Source: Semisulcospira habei
Lineage: Eukaryota; Mollusca; Gastropoda; Semisulcospiridae
Length of the DNA: 64,000 nt
Assembly: GCA_036245525.1 (NCBI GenBank)
Contig: BTPG01000008.1
Location: 24,943,199 to 25,007,198, forward strand
Reading direction: 5' to 3'
Below, one piece after another: positions 1-10,852 of this stretch. How positions within the stretch are numbered: position 1 is the stretch's first letter; each line of letters begins with the position of its first letter. Under the pieces are notes generated by a model. That model had not been told where the DNA came from, searched no databases, and saw only the letters and a program-made list of their open reading frames with translations. A program made the translations under genes and the position numbers.

Positions 1-59
1 GGTGGGGGTTTTGCTTAATAAACAAAAGGAACCCTTACTGCGACTTCATGCCTGTTACA
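1..59 (+). repeat. 5' LTR, 3'-terminal part
   Basis: Matches 6555-6613 base for base except at position 49. It ends in TGTTACA, the inverse of the TGTAACA that begins the 3' LTR. It contains AATAAA, a likely polyadenylation signal. The rest lies before the window. Confidence 0.95.
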
Positions 60-61
60 TC

Positions 62-75
62 TGGTGTCAGAAGTG
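62..75 (+). other. Primer binding site, tRNA-Leu type
   Basis: Two bases after the LTR comes TGGTGTCAGAAGTG. The complement of an animal tRNA-Leu 3' end is TGGTGTCAGGAGTG, so one mismatch is seen. The assignment rests on my knowledge of tRNA-Leu(CAG) acceptor sequences. Confidence 0.75.
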
Positions 76-92
76 ACTCAACCCCCATCAGC

Positions 93-3000
93 ATGGAGGA
101 TCGGAAGGTGGACACAACAGCAGTCGAGGACCTCCAGCGGAAGGTGGCCGAGCTTCAGGCACAGCTGGATGCAGACCGGGGCCAACTGTCAGCGTCATGC
201 AGGACAGCACAGCCCAACGCTTTCGTCCTTTCTGACCAAGCGAGGATCGCGCGCTTCTGTGACAGGCCACGTGATGCAGGCGACATCACTCTGCAAGACT
301 GGCTGGACGACATCCATGTTGCTATCAGTTCGCGCAGGATCGAGGGCACCGACAGATCAGCCTTCATTCTGGAACACCTTGGTGGCAAGGCGAGACGGGA
401 GATCGTGGGCAGAGGTGGCATCAGCCTCTCGGGGGATAGGATCTTGTCCATCCTGGAGAAAGTTTTTGGTGATGGCGCATCACTTCCCAGATTACAGTCG
501 CAGTTCTACTCCTATCGACAAGACAGGGAGGATCTGCTGACATGCTCACACAATCTTGCTGTTCTGGCGGACAAGATTCAAGGTGTAGAAAAAGACTCTG
601 CTTTTTCCAAGCGGAAGGACATTATTTTGAAAGAGAGGCTTGCGGAAGCAGTTGCAGATGTCACTCTAAGGAGAGAGCTGCGACGGCTGAATGAGGAGGT
701 CCCTACACTGACGTTCTTTGATCTCTGTGATAAAGCCGTCCAGTGGATGGGTACGCCAGCGGCACTGCGTCCACGTCTGGAAGAGAAACAGACCCATAGT
801 GAGCTCCTGGACATCCTAAAGTCTCAGCAGCAGCAGATCGCTCAGCTCACAGCTCAGCTGGAGGGCCTTACACGCCGTCACCAAGCAGAGGGCACAGCAC
901 GGAGCCAGCCAGGGGAAGCCCGTCAATGCTACATCTGTCATGCAACAGGACACCTTCAACGGCACTGTCCACAGCGTCAGCAGAGCGGCCGAAGACGACC
1001 GTTTAAACGGGAGACACCTGCCATTGTGAGCCAGATGACAGGTGGACGAGGTCAATATGCTAGTGGTTCATCACGGCTGGAGAAAGCTGTTGGAGAGTGT
1101 CCAGTGGTAACTATAAACATTGGGGGGAGTGATGTAAAATGTCTTGTTGATACAGGCGCACAGGTTTCAACCTTGACTGAGACATTCTTTAGACATGTTT
1201 TTAGTGACACAACACACATTGATGATGTTTCCCCTTACCTAAAGGTTTCCGGCGCTCAAGGCCTCGAGGTGCCATTTATTGGTTATGTAGAGCTAGACAT
1301 TACAGTGATGAATAGAACTTTACCCAATATGGCATTCTTAGTGGTTAGAGATCCTCAGGGTGTCATGGCCGAGAGGAAGAAGAAGGTACCCGGTGTGCTC
1401 GGTTCCAACATCTTAAGACACCTGAAGACTGTCGAGGGAGGTAGCCATCCGGACTCGACTCTATGGCAAGGCGTAAGTGCCCTGTATGAAGAAAACGCCA
1501 TTTCCGTGTCAAGCGACAGTTATGTGAAACCACTGGGGAGACGGCCCGTTCTGATCCCAGCACGCAGCCTAAAAGTAATCTCATGCACAACCAAGCCAGC
1601 TGCGCCGGGTACTATGCGCGACATTCTAGTCGAGCCATCGGACAAGCTGTACCTTCCGGCCGGAATTGGAGTTGGGAGATGCCTCTCTCAACTCAGCGAT
1701 AAAGGGGTCGTACCAGTTCAGGTCGCTAATGTCAGTGACAGAGATATCTACCTCAAACCCTACGTCCCTATAGCATGTGCAGCTGAAGCCGACACCCCGC
1801 ACCAGTACAGCATGACTGTAACACAGGAAGAAATCCTCATCGAGGAAGCCACAGTACTGCCATCACACGATGCACTTAGAGACATCATGTCTGAAGTATC
1901 TGTCGGCGACATCACCCAAGAGCAGGGCCTGCGTCTCTCTACACTCCTCCACAGTTATGAGCATGTTTTTAGCAGAGGCGAGGATGACCTTGGCTTCTGC
2001 GATCTAATCCATCATCGTATCGTAACGGATGATGACACGGCCGTCAAGGTCCCACACCGCAGGATCCCACCCCAGTACTGGGCTGAAGTGAGGGACTATT
2101 TGCAGTCTGCTTTGAAACAGGGCATCATCCGCGAGTCATGCAGCCCTTATGCCTCACAGTGCGTTATTGCGAAAAAGAAAAATGGCAAGATCCACTTTTG
2201 CGTTGATTATAGGGGATTGAATACTAAGACACACAAAGACGCATACCCTTTGCCCAGAATCGAGGAGGCCCTGGATGTGCTGAAAGGATCTAAATACTTC
2301 TGCAGCCTGGATCTAGCTCATGGCTTTAACCAGATTCCAGTGGCGCAAGAAGATATAGAAAAAACGGCGTTCCGGGTCGGCACTGGAGGTCTCTATAAAT
2401 ACACCAGAATGGCCTTCGGGCTTTGTAATGCCCCGGCCACATTCATGAGGGTAATGGACAAGATTTTTGGTGATCAGAACTTCCAGACCCTACTCATTTA
2501 CGTTGACGACCTCCTGGTATTTGGGAAAAGCTTCGACGAGACGCTGGAAAGACTGGGAATGGTGCTATCAAGGCTCTCAAACTTCAACTTAAAGGCACAG
2601 CCCAACAAATGCCACCTGTTTTTCAGCCGTCTGCGGTATCTTGGTCATATGGTTACACCTGAGGGAATACTACCCGACCCAGACAAAGTCTCCGCAGTGG
2701 CAGATTGGCAGCTGCCCGCCAGCGAGAAAGACTTACGGGCTTACCTCGGGCTGACCTCGTATTACCGCCGATTTATACCTGGCTTCGCTCAGATCGCAGC
2801 CCCTTTGCACGCTCTGCTGAATAAAACACCAGGCTCGGGACGCAGCAAACGTCTGAGCGGATGGAACGAGCAATGTACGCAGGCATTCCAGACCATGAAG
2901 CAAAAGCTAACAACAGCCCCAGTCCTCGGCTACCCAGATTTTACTCTGCCCTACATCCTGGAGATTGACGCCAGCCTCCAAGGCCTGGGAGCTGTGTTAT

Positions 3001-4153
3001 CACAAGAACAGACCGGAAAGCGAGTTGTCATTGGCTACGCCAGCAGGGGACTCAGGGAAAAAGAGACATCCATGAAAAGGTACAGCAGCATGAAGTTGGA
3101 ATTGCTTGCGCTCCGCTGGGCAGTCACGGAGAAATTCAGAGATCTTCTGCAGGGCAGCACCTTCACGGTCTATACTGATAACAATCCTCTCAGCTACATC
3201 CAGACATCCGCCAAGCTAGGTGCAGCAGAGACTCGCTGGGCCGCAGAACTGGCCAACTTTAATTTCACAGTGAAATACCGCTCTGGGCGATCTAATGGGA
3301 ACGCGGACGCACTCAGCAGAAGGGAGGTCCATGTCGAGCAATTGATGGCAGAATGCGACGAGCCTCAAGCTGCAGCCACCGCCGTACCAAATGAAATTAG
3401 AACAGCCATCGTAAACCTCACTCCAGAGTTTGTTCTGCACGAAATCCAGGTCAGGTCTATGCATACTTCTGCTCCTTCCTCCCTACCAGCAGCTGACCTG
3501 CCCAGGTTGCAACAGCATGATCCCACATTGAAAAGGGTCTGGCAGCTCTACAGAATTGGTCACAAACCCACCAAACGACAAGCAGCTAGGGAAAACCCCA
3601 ACGTGCGGAAAATAATCCACTGTTGGAACCAGCTGAGGGACCGGGACGGAACCCTTTATAGGGTGGCGCAGGACAACGGTAGAGACGTACTCCAGGTCCT
3701 CCTTCCTTCATCACTGAAACCAGACGTTCTGAAAGCAGTCCACGATGACGCCGGGCACCCAGCAGCAGAGAAGACTTGCAAGCTTGCCCAGGGGAGGTGT
3801 TTTTGGCCAGGCATGATGGCTGATATCACCAGGTACACAAATGATTGTGAAAGATGTTTCTTTGCAAAGGAAGGGAGAAGAGTCCACACCACCATGGGAA
3901 CGCTCACCGCCACCCATCCCCTAGAAGTCCTCGCAATGGATTTCACTCTTCTCGAACGTTCAACCAGTGGCCTGGAGAACGTGTTGGTACTGACCGATGT
4001 CTTCACGAAATTCACTCAAGCAGTCCCTTGCAAAGACCAAACAGCACAGAGTGTAGCGAAAGCCCTGGTAAACAGCTGGTTTCTCAAGTATGGCATACCC
4101 AAACGCCTGCACAGCGACCAAGGGAGGAATTTTGAGGGTGATGTCATAAAGGA
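93..4153 (+). CDS. Gypsy gag-pol polyprotein, N-terminal part (interrupted in integrase)
   Basis: One open frame encodes Gag followed by Pol with no frameshift. I choose ATG 93 because the upstream in-frame ATG at 48 lies in the LTR. Counting from 93: a coiled, glutamine-rich segment near 235-260; a CX2CX4HX4C zinc knuckle at about 279-292 that would bind RNA; an aspartic protease motif LVDTGA with Asp near 353; reverse transcriptase with YVDD near 803; RNase H with EIDAS near 959; integrase with an HHCC zinc domain from about 1215 to 1255, and the first two catalytic Asp at MDF (about 1282) and HSDQG (about 1343). The frame then runs into a LINE at 4154, so the third catalytic residue is lost from this part. 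It would act in cytoplasmic virus-like particles and then in the nucleus. No stop codon or frameshift precedes the insertion. Confidence 0.95.
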
Positions 4154-5334
4154 CGATCATGTACAGACCAGATCGCCACTCTCCGCATCATCATGGAACA
4201 GTCTCTGGAGTGGAGCTCCCCGCTGTACGTCAACTTTGTGGATTATGAGAAAGCATTTGACAGCGTGGACCGAGAGACTCTGTGGAAACTCCTACGACAC
4301 TACGGTGTACCCACAAAGCTCGTCCGCCTGATCAAGAGCAGCTATGATGGCATGACATGTCGCGTGATCCACGAAGGGCAGTTCACCGGAGAGCTCCAGG
4401 TCAGAACTGGTGTCAGGCAGGGGTGTCTGCTGTCTCCGTTCCTCTTCCTACTGGCCATAGACTGGGTCATGAAGATGACCACAGAGCACAGACGAAGTGG
4501 AATACAGTGGACACTATGGACACAGCTTGACGACCTCGATTTTGCAGACGACTTGGCATTACTGTCCCACACTCATCAACAAATGCAGGACAAGACCACG
4601 AGGCTTGCTGACATCTCGTCCCAAGTGGGCCTCACCATTCACAAACAGAAAACAAAGACAATGAGGCTGAACGCAACCAGGGAAGAACCAGTCTTGCTTG
4701 CTGGCACCCCGTTGGAGGAGGTGGAGTCCTTCACCTATCTCGGGAGCATCATAGACAAAAAAGGCGGCACTGATGCAGATGTCAGAGCACGAATCGGTAA
4801 AGCCAGAGCAGCCTTTCTCCAGTTGAAAAAAGTGTGGAGTTCCAGAGAGCTGTCACAACACCCCAAAGTCCGGATTTTCAACTCCAATGTAAAAGCAGTT
4901 CTCCTATATGGAGCAGAGACATGGAGATTGACAAAAACCACAGTCAACAGAGTACAGACCTTCATGAACAGTTGCCTTAGAAGAATTTTGAAAATCCACT
5001 GGCCAGAGAAGATCAGCAACGTCAGACTCTGGGAGAGAACAGAGCAGATAACAGCAGAGAATGAAATTGGGCGAAGAAGATGGGGATGGATCGGTCACAG
5101 TCTGAGAAAGCCAGCTTCCAGTATCACTAGGCAGGCATTGTCATGGAACCCCCAGGGAAAGAGGAAAAGAGGTAGGCCGAGAAACTCCTGGCGTCGAGAC
5201 CTCCAAGCAGACATCAAGAGACTGGGAACCACCTGGAGTAGAATCGAAGGAGAAGCACAGGACAGGAGTTGCTGGAGGTCTCTCGTCGACGGCCTATACC
5301 CGGGTAGGGGTGACAGGCGTAAGTAAGTAAGTAA
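4154..5334 (+). mobile_element. LINE-1: RTE-like non-LTR retrotransposon, 5'-truncated, inside the gypsy element
   Basis: Flanked by an 11-bp target-site duplication GTCATAAAGGA at 4143-4153 and 5335-5345. Only the C-terminal reverse transcriptase part is present. The 3' end is a (TAAG)n microsatellite, and the stop codon lies inside that repeat, so there is almost no 3' UTR, a trait of RTE-type LINEs. The sequence matches the minus-strand LINE at 6614-9126 over the part they share. Confidence 0.95.
4193..5326 (+). CDS. LINE-1 reverse transcriptase, C-terminal fragment
   Basis: Encodes the palm, thumb and C-terminal region of a non-LTR reverse transcriptase used for target-primed integration. 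Visible motifs in order: FVDYEKAFDSVD (motif A, near residue 15), GVRQGCLLSPFLF, FADDLALLS (catalytic ADD, about 118), FTYLGSIID, LLYGAETW, and a basic GKRKRGRPRNSW segment near the end. The reading frame is intact to a TAA in the terminal (TAAG)n. The start at 4193 is only the first ATG in a truncated copy; the true start, endonuclease and N-terminal RT are missing. It sits in a different frame from the gypsy integrase it interrupts. Confidence 0.93.
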   Translation: MEQSLEWSSPLYVNFVDYEKAFDSVDRETLWKLLRHYGVPTKLVRLIKSSYDGMTCRVIHEGQFTGELQVRTGVRQGCLLSPFLFLLAIDWVMKMTTEHRRSGIQWTLWTQLDDLDFADDLALLSHTHQQMQDKTTRLADISSQVGLTIHKQKTKTMRLNATREEPVLLAGTPLEEVESFTYLGSIIDKKGGTDADVRARIGKARAAFLQLKKVWSSRELSQHPKVRIFNSNVKAVLLYGAETWRLTKTTVNRVQTFMNSCLRRILKIHWPEKISNVRLWERTEQITAENEIGRRRWGWIGHSLRKPASSITRQALSWNPQGKRKRGRPRNSWRRDLQADIKRLGTTWSRIEGEAQDRSCWRSLVDGLYPGRGDRRK

Positions 5335-5345
5335 GTCATAAAGGA

Positions 5346-6408
5346 ACTATGCAAGCTGTATGGCATCGACAAGAGTCGCACCACACCATTTCACCCAAGC
5401 GGAAATGGCCAATGTGAGCGCTTCAATAGAACCATGCACGACCGACTGCAAACACTCCCCGAAAGAGCGAAACGAAGATGGCCGGAACATTTGCCAGAGC
5501 TGGTCTTCTTCTATAATGCAACAGTTCACTCAACAACTGGATACACCCCATACTTTCTGTTCTTTGGCCGAGACCCTTACCTGCCCATCGACAGCCTTCT
5601 TGGAATTCCTGGTGATGGAGTTTTGACGGATTCTCCCGTTAGGGTTGATGACTGGCTCGCGGAGCACCAGAAGCATCTCCAGCAAGCCCACAAACTGGCA
5701 CAGCAGCTGACGGATAGAGAGGTCTCAAGGCGACAGGAAGCTGCGGCCTCAAGGGTTAATGATGACGGCATTGCAGAGGGGACGACTGTTTACGCTCGCA
5801 ATCGTCAGGTCAGAGGTCGAAACAAGATCCAAGACGCGTGGAATAGTGAACCGTACACAGTTTTCCGGAGGCCAGATTCACAAGGAAACACTTACATGGT
5901 GCACTCTGCGGACGGTGGCGGATCTGTTAGGACACTACATCGTACCGAACTACTCGTACCGCGATCGCCAGTGCAGCAAAGACCTCAGCCAACAGCCTCT
6001 TCTCCATCACCGTCGTCAACGAGCGACACTGGTGACGACAGTCCGGAGTCCCCATCAAGGCCAGACTCAGTGCGTGACCATCAGATTCTCACCACAAACG
6101 GTGACAGCGACAACAACCAGAGCTGTGATACCACTGCTGGTGACATGAGACAACAGGTCAGAGATGGAGCTTCACCCTCAGGACGTGACCCCGGCAATGC
6201 TCAAGCAGGGGAGCGTAGCATTCCCCGGAGATCGACACGCCACAACAAGGGGTATCATAGCAACCCTCACCATCTCCCCGTTACAGCCATCCAGCAAGAA
6301 ATGGGACTGTTTGAAAAACTGTTGACGACGCAAACTCTCCTGATGAAGATTCTCCTAGAAAGAGGCGTGGCAGGATATTTAGATGTTGTCGAGGACGCCA
6401 ACTGTTAG
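5346..6408 (+). CDS. Gypsy gag-pol polyprotein, C-terminal part (end of integrase and tail)
   Basis: After the LINE and its duplicated target site the gypsy frame resumes in register. It carries the PSGNGQCERFNRT segment, with the third catalytic integrase residue Glu near 5407, then the helical end of the core and a proline/serine-rich tail of about 150 residues. The first ATG here is at 5434, but that is internal to the protein. TAG at 6406-6408 ends the frame ten bases before the LTR. I see no chromodomain with confidence. Function is lost because the protein is cut in two. Confidence 0.93.
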
Positions 6409-6418
6409 CAGGGGAGTC
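6409..6418 (+). other. Polypurine tract
   Basis: Purine-rich CAGGGGAG lies directly before the 3' LTR, where plus-strand priming takes place in LTR elements. Confidence 0.6.
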
Positions 6419-6613
6419 TGTAACATAGTGAACTGAACTCAGTGTCTGATCTGTACTCACCATCACTATATTTCACAGCAATCTATACTCACTATACTGT
6501 ATTTGACATTGGCTTGCCACCGGTTGTACTCTTGACATGCTGCACCCGACTGCTGGTGGGGGTTTTGCTTAATAAACAAAAGGAACCCTTACTGCGACTT
6601 CACGCCTGTTACA
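6419..6613 (+). repeat. 3' LTR of the gypsy element
   Basis: 195 bp, TGTAACA...TGTTACA. The end repeats window positions 1-59 and carries AATAAA. It abuts LINE-1 sequence at 6614. The host-site duplication cannot be checked because the other flank lies outside the window. Confidence 0.95.
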
Positions 6614-6812
6614 TATGGCCAGTAGGAAGAGGAACGGAGACAGCAAACACCCCTGCCTGACGCCGGTTCTGACCTAGAGCTCCCTGGTGAACTGCCCTTC
6701 ATGGATCACGCGACATGTCATGCCATTGTAGCTGCTCTTGATCAGACAGACGAGCTTTGTGGGTACACCGTAGTGTCATAGGAGTTTCCACAAAGTCTCT
6801 CGGTCCACGCTG

Positions 6813-8180
6813 TCAGATGCTTTCTTGTAATCCACAAAGTTGACGTACAGCGGGGAGCTCCACTCCAGAGACTGTTCCACGATGATGCGGAGAGTGGCGA
6901 TCTGGTCTGTACATGAACGTTTTTTTTCTGAATCCTGCTTGCTGGTCTCTCAGCTGGGGGTCGACGGAGCTCTTCATTTTCTCCAGGATGATCCTGTTGA
7001 AGACCTTTCCTGGTACTGACAGCAAGGTGATTCCTCTGTAGTTGGAACACTTGCTGAGGTCGCCTTTCTTGGGAAGCTTGATTAGGTACCCCTCCTTCCA
7101 GTCAGCCGGCATCACCTCCTCTTCCCAGATCTTTCCAAACAGTGGATACAGCAGCTCTACTGTTGTCTCTAGGTCTGCATTCAGAGCCTCCGCTGGGATG
7201 CCATCTGGGCCTGCTGCTTTGCCGTTCTTCAAAAATGCCACTGCTCTTCTGATCTCTTCCCGGCTGGGTCTTTCACAGTTGATGGGTAGGTCAGTCTCTG
7301 CTGGCTGGATGTCTGGGGGGTCGGGTGGGGTGGATCTGTTCAGTAACTCTTCAAAATACTCGGCCCATCTGTCGAGTTGGTCTGCTCTGTCTGCAATAGG
7401 CTTGCCTTCTTTGTCTTTTACTGGTCTTTCTGTATGGCCATACTTGCCTGACAATCTTCTGGTAATGTCATAGAGCTGTTTCATGTTGCCGCTACCTGCT
7501 GCCTTTTCTGCCTCTGCTGCCAGTCTGTCTGTGTAGGCCCTCTTGTCTGCCCTGATACTCCATTTCACCTCGCAGTTGGCTTCCGAGTATTCCTCCTGTG
7601 CCCTTGCTTTGGCTGCTTTCGTGCGACTGTTGTTGACAACTGCTTTCTTCTGCTTCCTCACTTCTATCTTCTTCAAGGTCTGTGCCGACAGCCAGTCTTT
7701 GTGATGGCGTTTCCTGAACCCTACAGTGTCTTTGCAGGTTGCGTTCAGCGCCTCTCTAACTGCCTTCCACTGCTGCTCTGTGGTGACCGCCTCCTCTTCA
7801 TTTACTAGCTCCTGTAACGCTTGAAACCGGTTGGACAGCACCAGTTTGAACTCTTCTCTCACTCCAGTCTCTCTCAGGAGGCCTACATTATAGCGCTGTT
7901 TTCTTGCTGTCTCTGTGCGGCTATTCTTTAACTTGAGCTTTATTCTTAAGGTAAGCAGATGGTGGTCTGAGGCGACATCTGCTCCCCTTTTCACTCGAAC
8001 AGCTAGAAGGGATCTTCTAAATTTCTTGCTAATGCAGATATGGTCTATTTGGTTCTCTGTAGTATTGTCAGGTGAGACCCAAGTTGCTTTGTGTATTCCT
8101 CTGTGTGGGAAGATGCTGCCTCCAATGACAAGTCTGTTTAGAGCACAAAAGTCTACAAATCTCTCCCCGTTCTCACTCAT
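6813..8180 (-). pseudogene. LINE-1 endonuclease C-terminus and RT N-terminal half (frameshifted)
   Basis: The frame encodes the end of the endonuclease (NQIDHICIS near residue 40 and SDHHLL near 70), a linker rich in basic residues, and RT motifs through the SKCSNYRGITLLSVPGK region and QQAGFRK. A run of eight T at 6917-6924 then shifts the frame, so the RT motif A of this copy lies in another frame down to 6614. Upstream the frame is cut off from the rest of the endonuclease by an in-frame TAG near 8190 (GR-stop-GLGEM). In life it would nick target DNA and reverse transcribe element RNA. This copy is dead. Confidence 0.9.
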
Positions 8181-8233
8181 CTCCCCTAGTCCCTATCTCC
8201 CCATCACCTCTTCATATCCGGTGTTGTCCTCCC

Positions 8234-8758
8234 CTATTTTGGCATTAAAATCGCCCATGATGATGGTGATGTCTCGCTGCGTACATTTGTCCACAGCACT
8301 CTGGAGTCGGTCGGAGAATTCTTGTTTCTCTTCCAAGTCACTGTCATTAGTGGGCGCATAACACTGGATGATGTAGAGTTTATTCTTTCCATGGTTCTAA
8401 AGGCTGCTGTGATAATTCTTGGCCCCAGGTGTTCCCAGCCCATCAGCGCTCTCTGTGCCACTGGTGACAGCATGAGTGCTACACCTTCTGTATAGGGGGC
8501 ATTCTCCTCTTCATGACCTGAATACAGAATCATCTCCCCACATAACAACCTTTTCTGCCCAGACTGCGTCCATCTGGCTTCACTGATACCTAGCAGGGAA
8601 AGGTTGTACTTTTGCATTTCCGCTGCTATGTGGGCGGCCTTGCCGCTCTGGTACATGGTCTTGACATTCCATGTGCCCATAATTGTGTCCCTGGATAGAG
8701 AGAGGTGGCTCGGTCCTGTGGCTTCCGAAGACTTCCGGCTTTCCCCACACGACGTCAT
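8234..8758 (-). pseudogene. LINE-1 APE-type endonuclease N-terminal part (frameshifted)
   Basis: The frame contains MGTWNVKTMYQSGKA (start near 8680), LLGISEARWTQSGQ with the catalytic Glu, and TEGVALML. These are hallmarks of the endonuclease often annotated in invertebrates as 'craniofacial development protein 2-like', which is of RTE-type LINE origin. A frameshift near 8390 moves the conserved QCYAPTND part into another frame, which leads into the GDFNAK motif near 8250. Several in-frame ATGs precede the domain; I cannot say which was used. Confidence 0.85.
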
Positions 8759-8785
8759 AAATCTTCTGGTAGAAGAACCTTCCTC

Positions 8786-8963
8786 CTCCAGGAAAGGAAT
8801 TGCTGTTTGTCTATTCGTCGGCGTTTCTGTAGCTATTTCCTTATTTGCAGGGTGGGGAAGCTACCCCCACGCCCCTCCAGGAAAGGAATTGCTGTTGGTC
8901 TATTCGTCAGCATTTCTGTAGCGATTTCCTTATTTGCAGGATGGGGAAGCTACCCCCACGCCC
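8786..8963 (-). repeat. 89-bp tandem duplication in the LINE-1 5' region
   Basis: Two units, 8786-8874 and 8875-8963, differ at a handful of positions. Both contain GGAAAGGAATTGCTGT and GGGGAAGCTACCCCCACGCC. Tandem monomers at a LINE 5' end can act as promoter units; that role is inferred here. Confidence 0.85.
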
Positions 8964-9126
8964 AACCCTCTTACTAGGAGGACCAGAGGTTTTCTGTCGG
9001 GGTCTCCTTCCCATAGACCATGTTGGTTCACGGCACCTTATTTCATTCGGTGCACCCCTCTCGCGAGGGACCCCCTATCCACCACCCAGGGGACGCGCCT
9101 CAACGCCATATGGTCCCAGCGTGAGG

Positions 9127-9185
9127 CTTGAATTATCATGGTCAAGCCATATCTTGCTGTAGGGATCCGGGGCTAAAAGGGTTAA
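9127..9185. repeat. Pal-A element, right half (host of LINE-1)
   Basis: Begins CTTGAATTATCATGGTCAAG and ends in GGGGCTAAAAGGGTTAA, which is the right arm and terminus of Pal-A. The left half is missing because the LINE-1/gypsy nest lies between. Confidence 0.85.
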
Positions 9186-9336
9186 TGATCTTGTTACCTC
9201 GTGACTTTTTCTTTTGCCCATTGAAAGGCAGATCAGCCTCATCACCCAGGAGCCTTAAAATCAGAAGGCGCTGTTTTTGTCCATAGATACGCATGTGTAG
9301 GTACAACAGTTTTGGGGGCCAGTGTCATCCTAGCCC

Positions 9337-9476
9337 ATAAAGCCCTGACCACTACAATAGGATGTGGATCGACCATGATAGTTCAAGGACCATCAAGATA
9401 GATTGGGGCCTATAGGCACCAGGCTCTTCCGGTACCACCCTTGAACTAGCATGGTCGATCTGTCTCCGGAAATATG
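9337..9476. repeat. Pal-A element, diverged
   Basis: Hairpin core 9367-9460: GATCGACCATGATAGTTCAA pairs with its complement at the right side, while the centre is diverged. The left flank CCCTGACC resembles a degraded terminus. The stretch 9186-9336 shows nothing else. Confidence 0.75.
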
Positions 9477-10707
9477 ACACAGACCTCAAAAGATATATAC
9501 CAACTTCCACTAAAAACGCGAATTTTTCACCATAGCACGTTTCTTCATAAATATGCTTTAATCCCCGGGTTATTTTGACGTCATTTATTAGAAAATGTTA
9601 TGAAGAGTGTGCTATGTTGTGTGCAAACAGAATGTTTAGTCTTAAAAATCGCACATCGATGACTTATGACGTCATCAGTGACACTACCATCACAGGATAT
9701 TGAAAGTGAAATGGGGAGCATCTGCAGAGGACACAGCTGAAAGCCAACCAATGTGCAGTATTACTAGGGTCCGTGTATATGAAAATCCGGCCTGTTTGGT
9801 CTTGACCTACTTTTCGTTTGTCAAAGGCATCCAAATAATTAACATGACCTACAAACATGAAAATCAAAAAGTTCTTTATTTTTAGGTTAGCGGCCATATT
9901 TACCCGATCAAATGGATATGGGTGTTGTCTTTATCTCTGTGTCTGTCACTGGAGCATAAAAAATGGTTTGAAAGTAATTCACATTAAATCAAATAAGATT
10001 TATTAAGAAAATGATGTGCACCAGAAGTTCTGGTTCTCTAATTAATTTTTTTAGTCAAATTTCGTTTGAGGCAGTTCATAACATCATAAGCAATCCACAC
10101 AACTTGTGTGTTAAAACATATCACAGGAAACTTACTTCACAGAGTGTGTCCAGTTTTGCTTATTTTCACCACTAATGAAACTGTGTGTCCTCCAAGATAG
10201 CCAAGGGTGATAACTCATCCAATTTTTGTGTGAAGGTAGCTCAGACAGTAGGCTGAACATCTGAAGTAAGCACCAAATAAAATTTTCTTGTTTTGCTGTC
10301 AGGATTGGCTCTTTGTTTGCGGGTACAATTACAGACACTTTTCGCGTTTTTAATGGAAGTCAGTATATATCTAAAAAAAAATTATAATTTTATCCTCAGT
10401 TGGTAAATTGACACGCTCATGGCTGTGCACGTATGATCTAAGGCTGATTTCAGCCTGAGGTTTGTTTGCTCACTGGGTAATTTGCTTAAGAGTCAGGGAC
10501 ATGCCCACGACATTTGTACTTGTACTATTAACACTGACCTGTAGTTGATCTGATTGAATCACTTTCAACTCCTTTACTGTCAAGAAAAACTGCACCACTG
10601 TATACATTTTGTATCTCTTTTTTTTATGACTAAAGCTCTGGAGCATTCAATTAACATACATTTCAGAACGCAATATGTGACCACTGGAATTGATAGGATT
10701 TACCAAC
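9477..10707. other. Unassigned non-coding DNA
   Basis: AT-rich with short chance ORFs. I see no domain, RNA gene or clear repeat. Confidence 0.5.
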
Positions 10708-10822
10708 ACCCACAGTAGCAAAACATCATCGTCCACATGACGGCCACAGTGGGCTTGTGCACAGCTGTGCATGGGCCCACTGCGACCGTCGTGGACCCCA
10801 AGGACCTGTGCTTAGTGGTACT
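10708..10822. repeat. Pal-D hairpin element
   Basis: Starts CCCACAGTAGCAAAAC and ends GCTTAGTGGTACTGG, diverged forms of the CCCAGTAGCAAA terminus. The core 10739-10792 pairs GACGGCCACAGTGGGC with GCCCACTGCGACCGTC around a small loop. Confidence 0.75.
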
Positions 10823-10852
10823 GGTGTTATCAACTTATGTGTTATGTTGAAG

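Larger units (their letters stand above)
1..6613 (+). mobile_element. Ty3/gypsy LTR retrotransposon, left-truncated by the window, split by a LINE
   Basis: The element runs from the last 59 bp of its 5' LTR, through a tRNA-type primer site and one gag-pol frame, to a polypurine tract and a complete 3' LTR of 195 bp. The 59 bp of 5' LTR that can be seen differ from the 3' LTR at one site (49 versus 6603), so the insertion is young. A 5'-truncated LINE interrupts the integrase region at 4154-5334; apart from it the reading frame is continuous. The element itself sits inside an RTE-like LINE on the minus strand, whose sequence resumes at 6614. Single gag-pol frame, short LTRs and a Leu-type primer site resemble Mag-like elements such as Steamer; the clade is inferred, not shown. 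Confidence 0.95.
6614..9126 (-). mobile_element. LINE-1, minus-strand copy, split by the gypsy element
   Basis: Reading leftward from 9126: a 5' region with an 89-bp tandem duplication, an APE-type endonuclease, and the N-terminal half of the RT. At 6614 it stops in the middle of the RT, exactly at the gypsy LTR. The remainder should lie left of the window. It is the same family as 4154-5334, matching closely in the overlap (6614-6912 versus the start of the other copy). On the right it ends against half of a Pal-A element. Confidence 0.9.
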
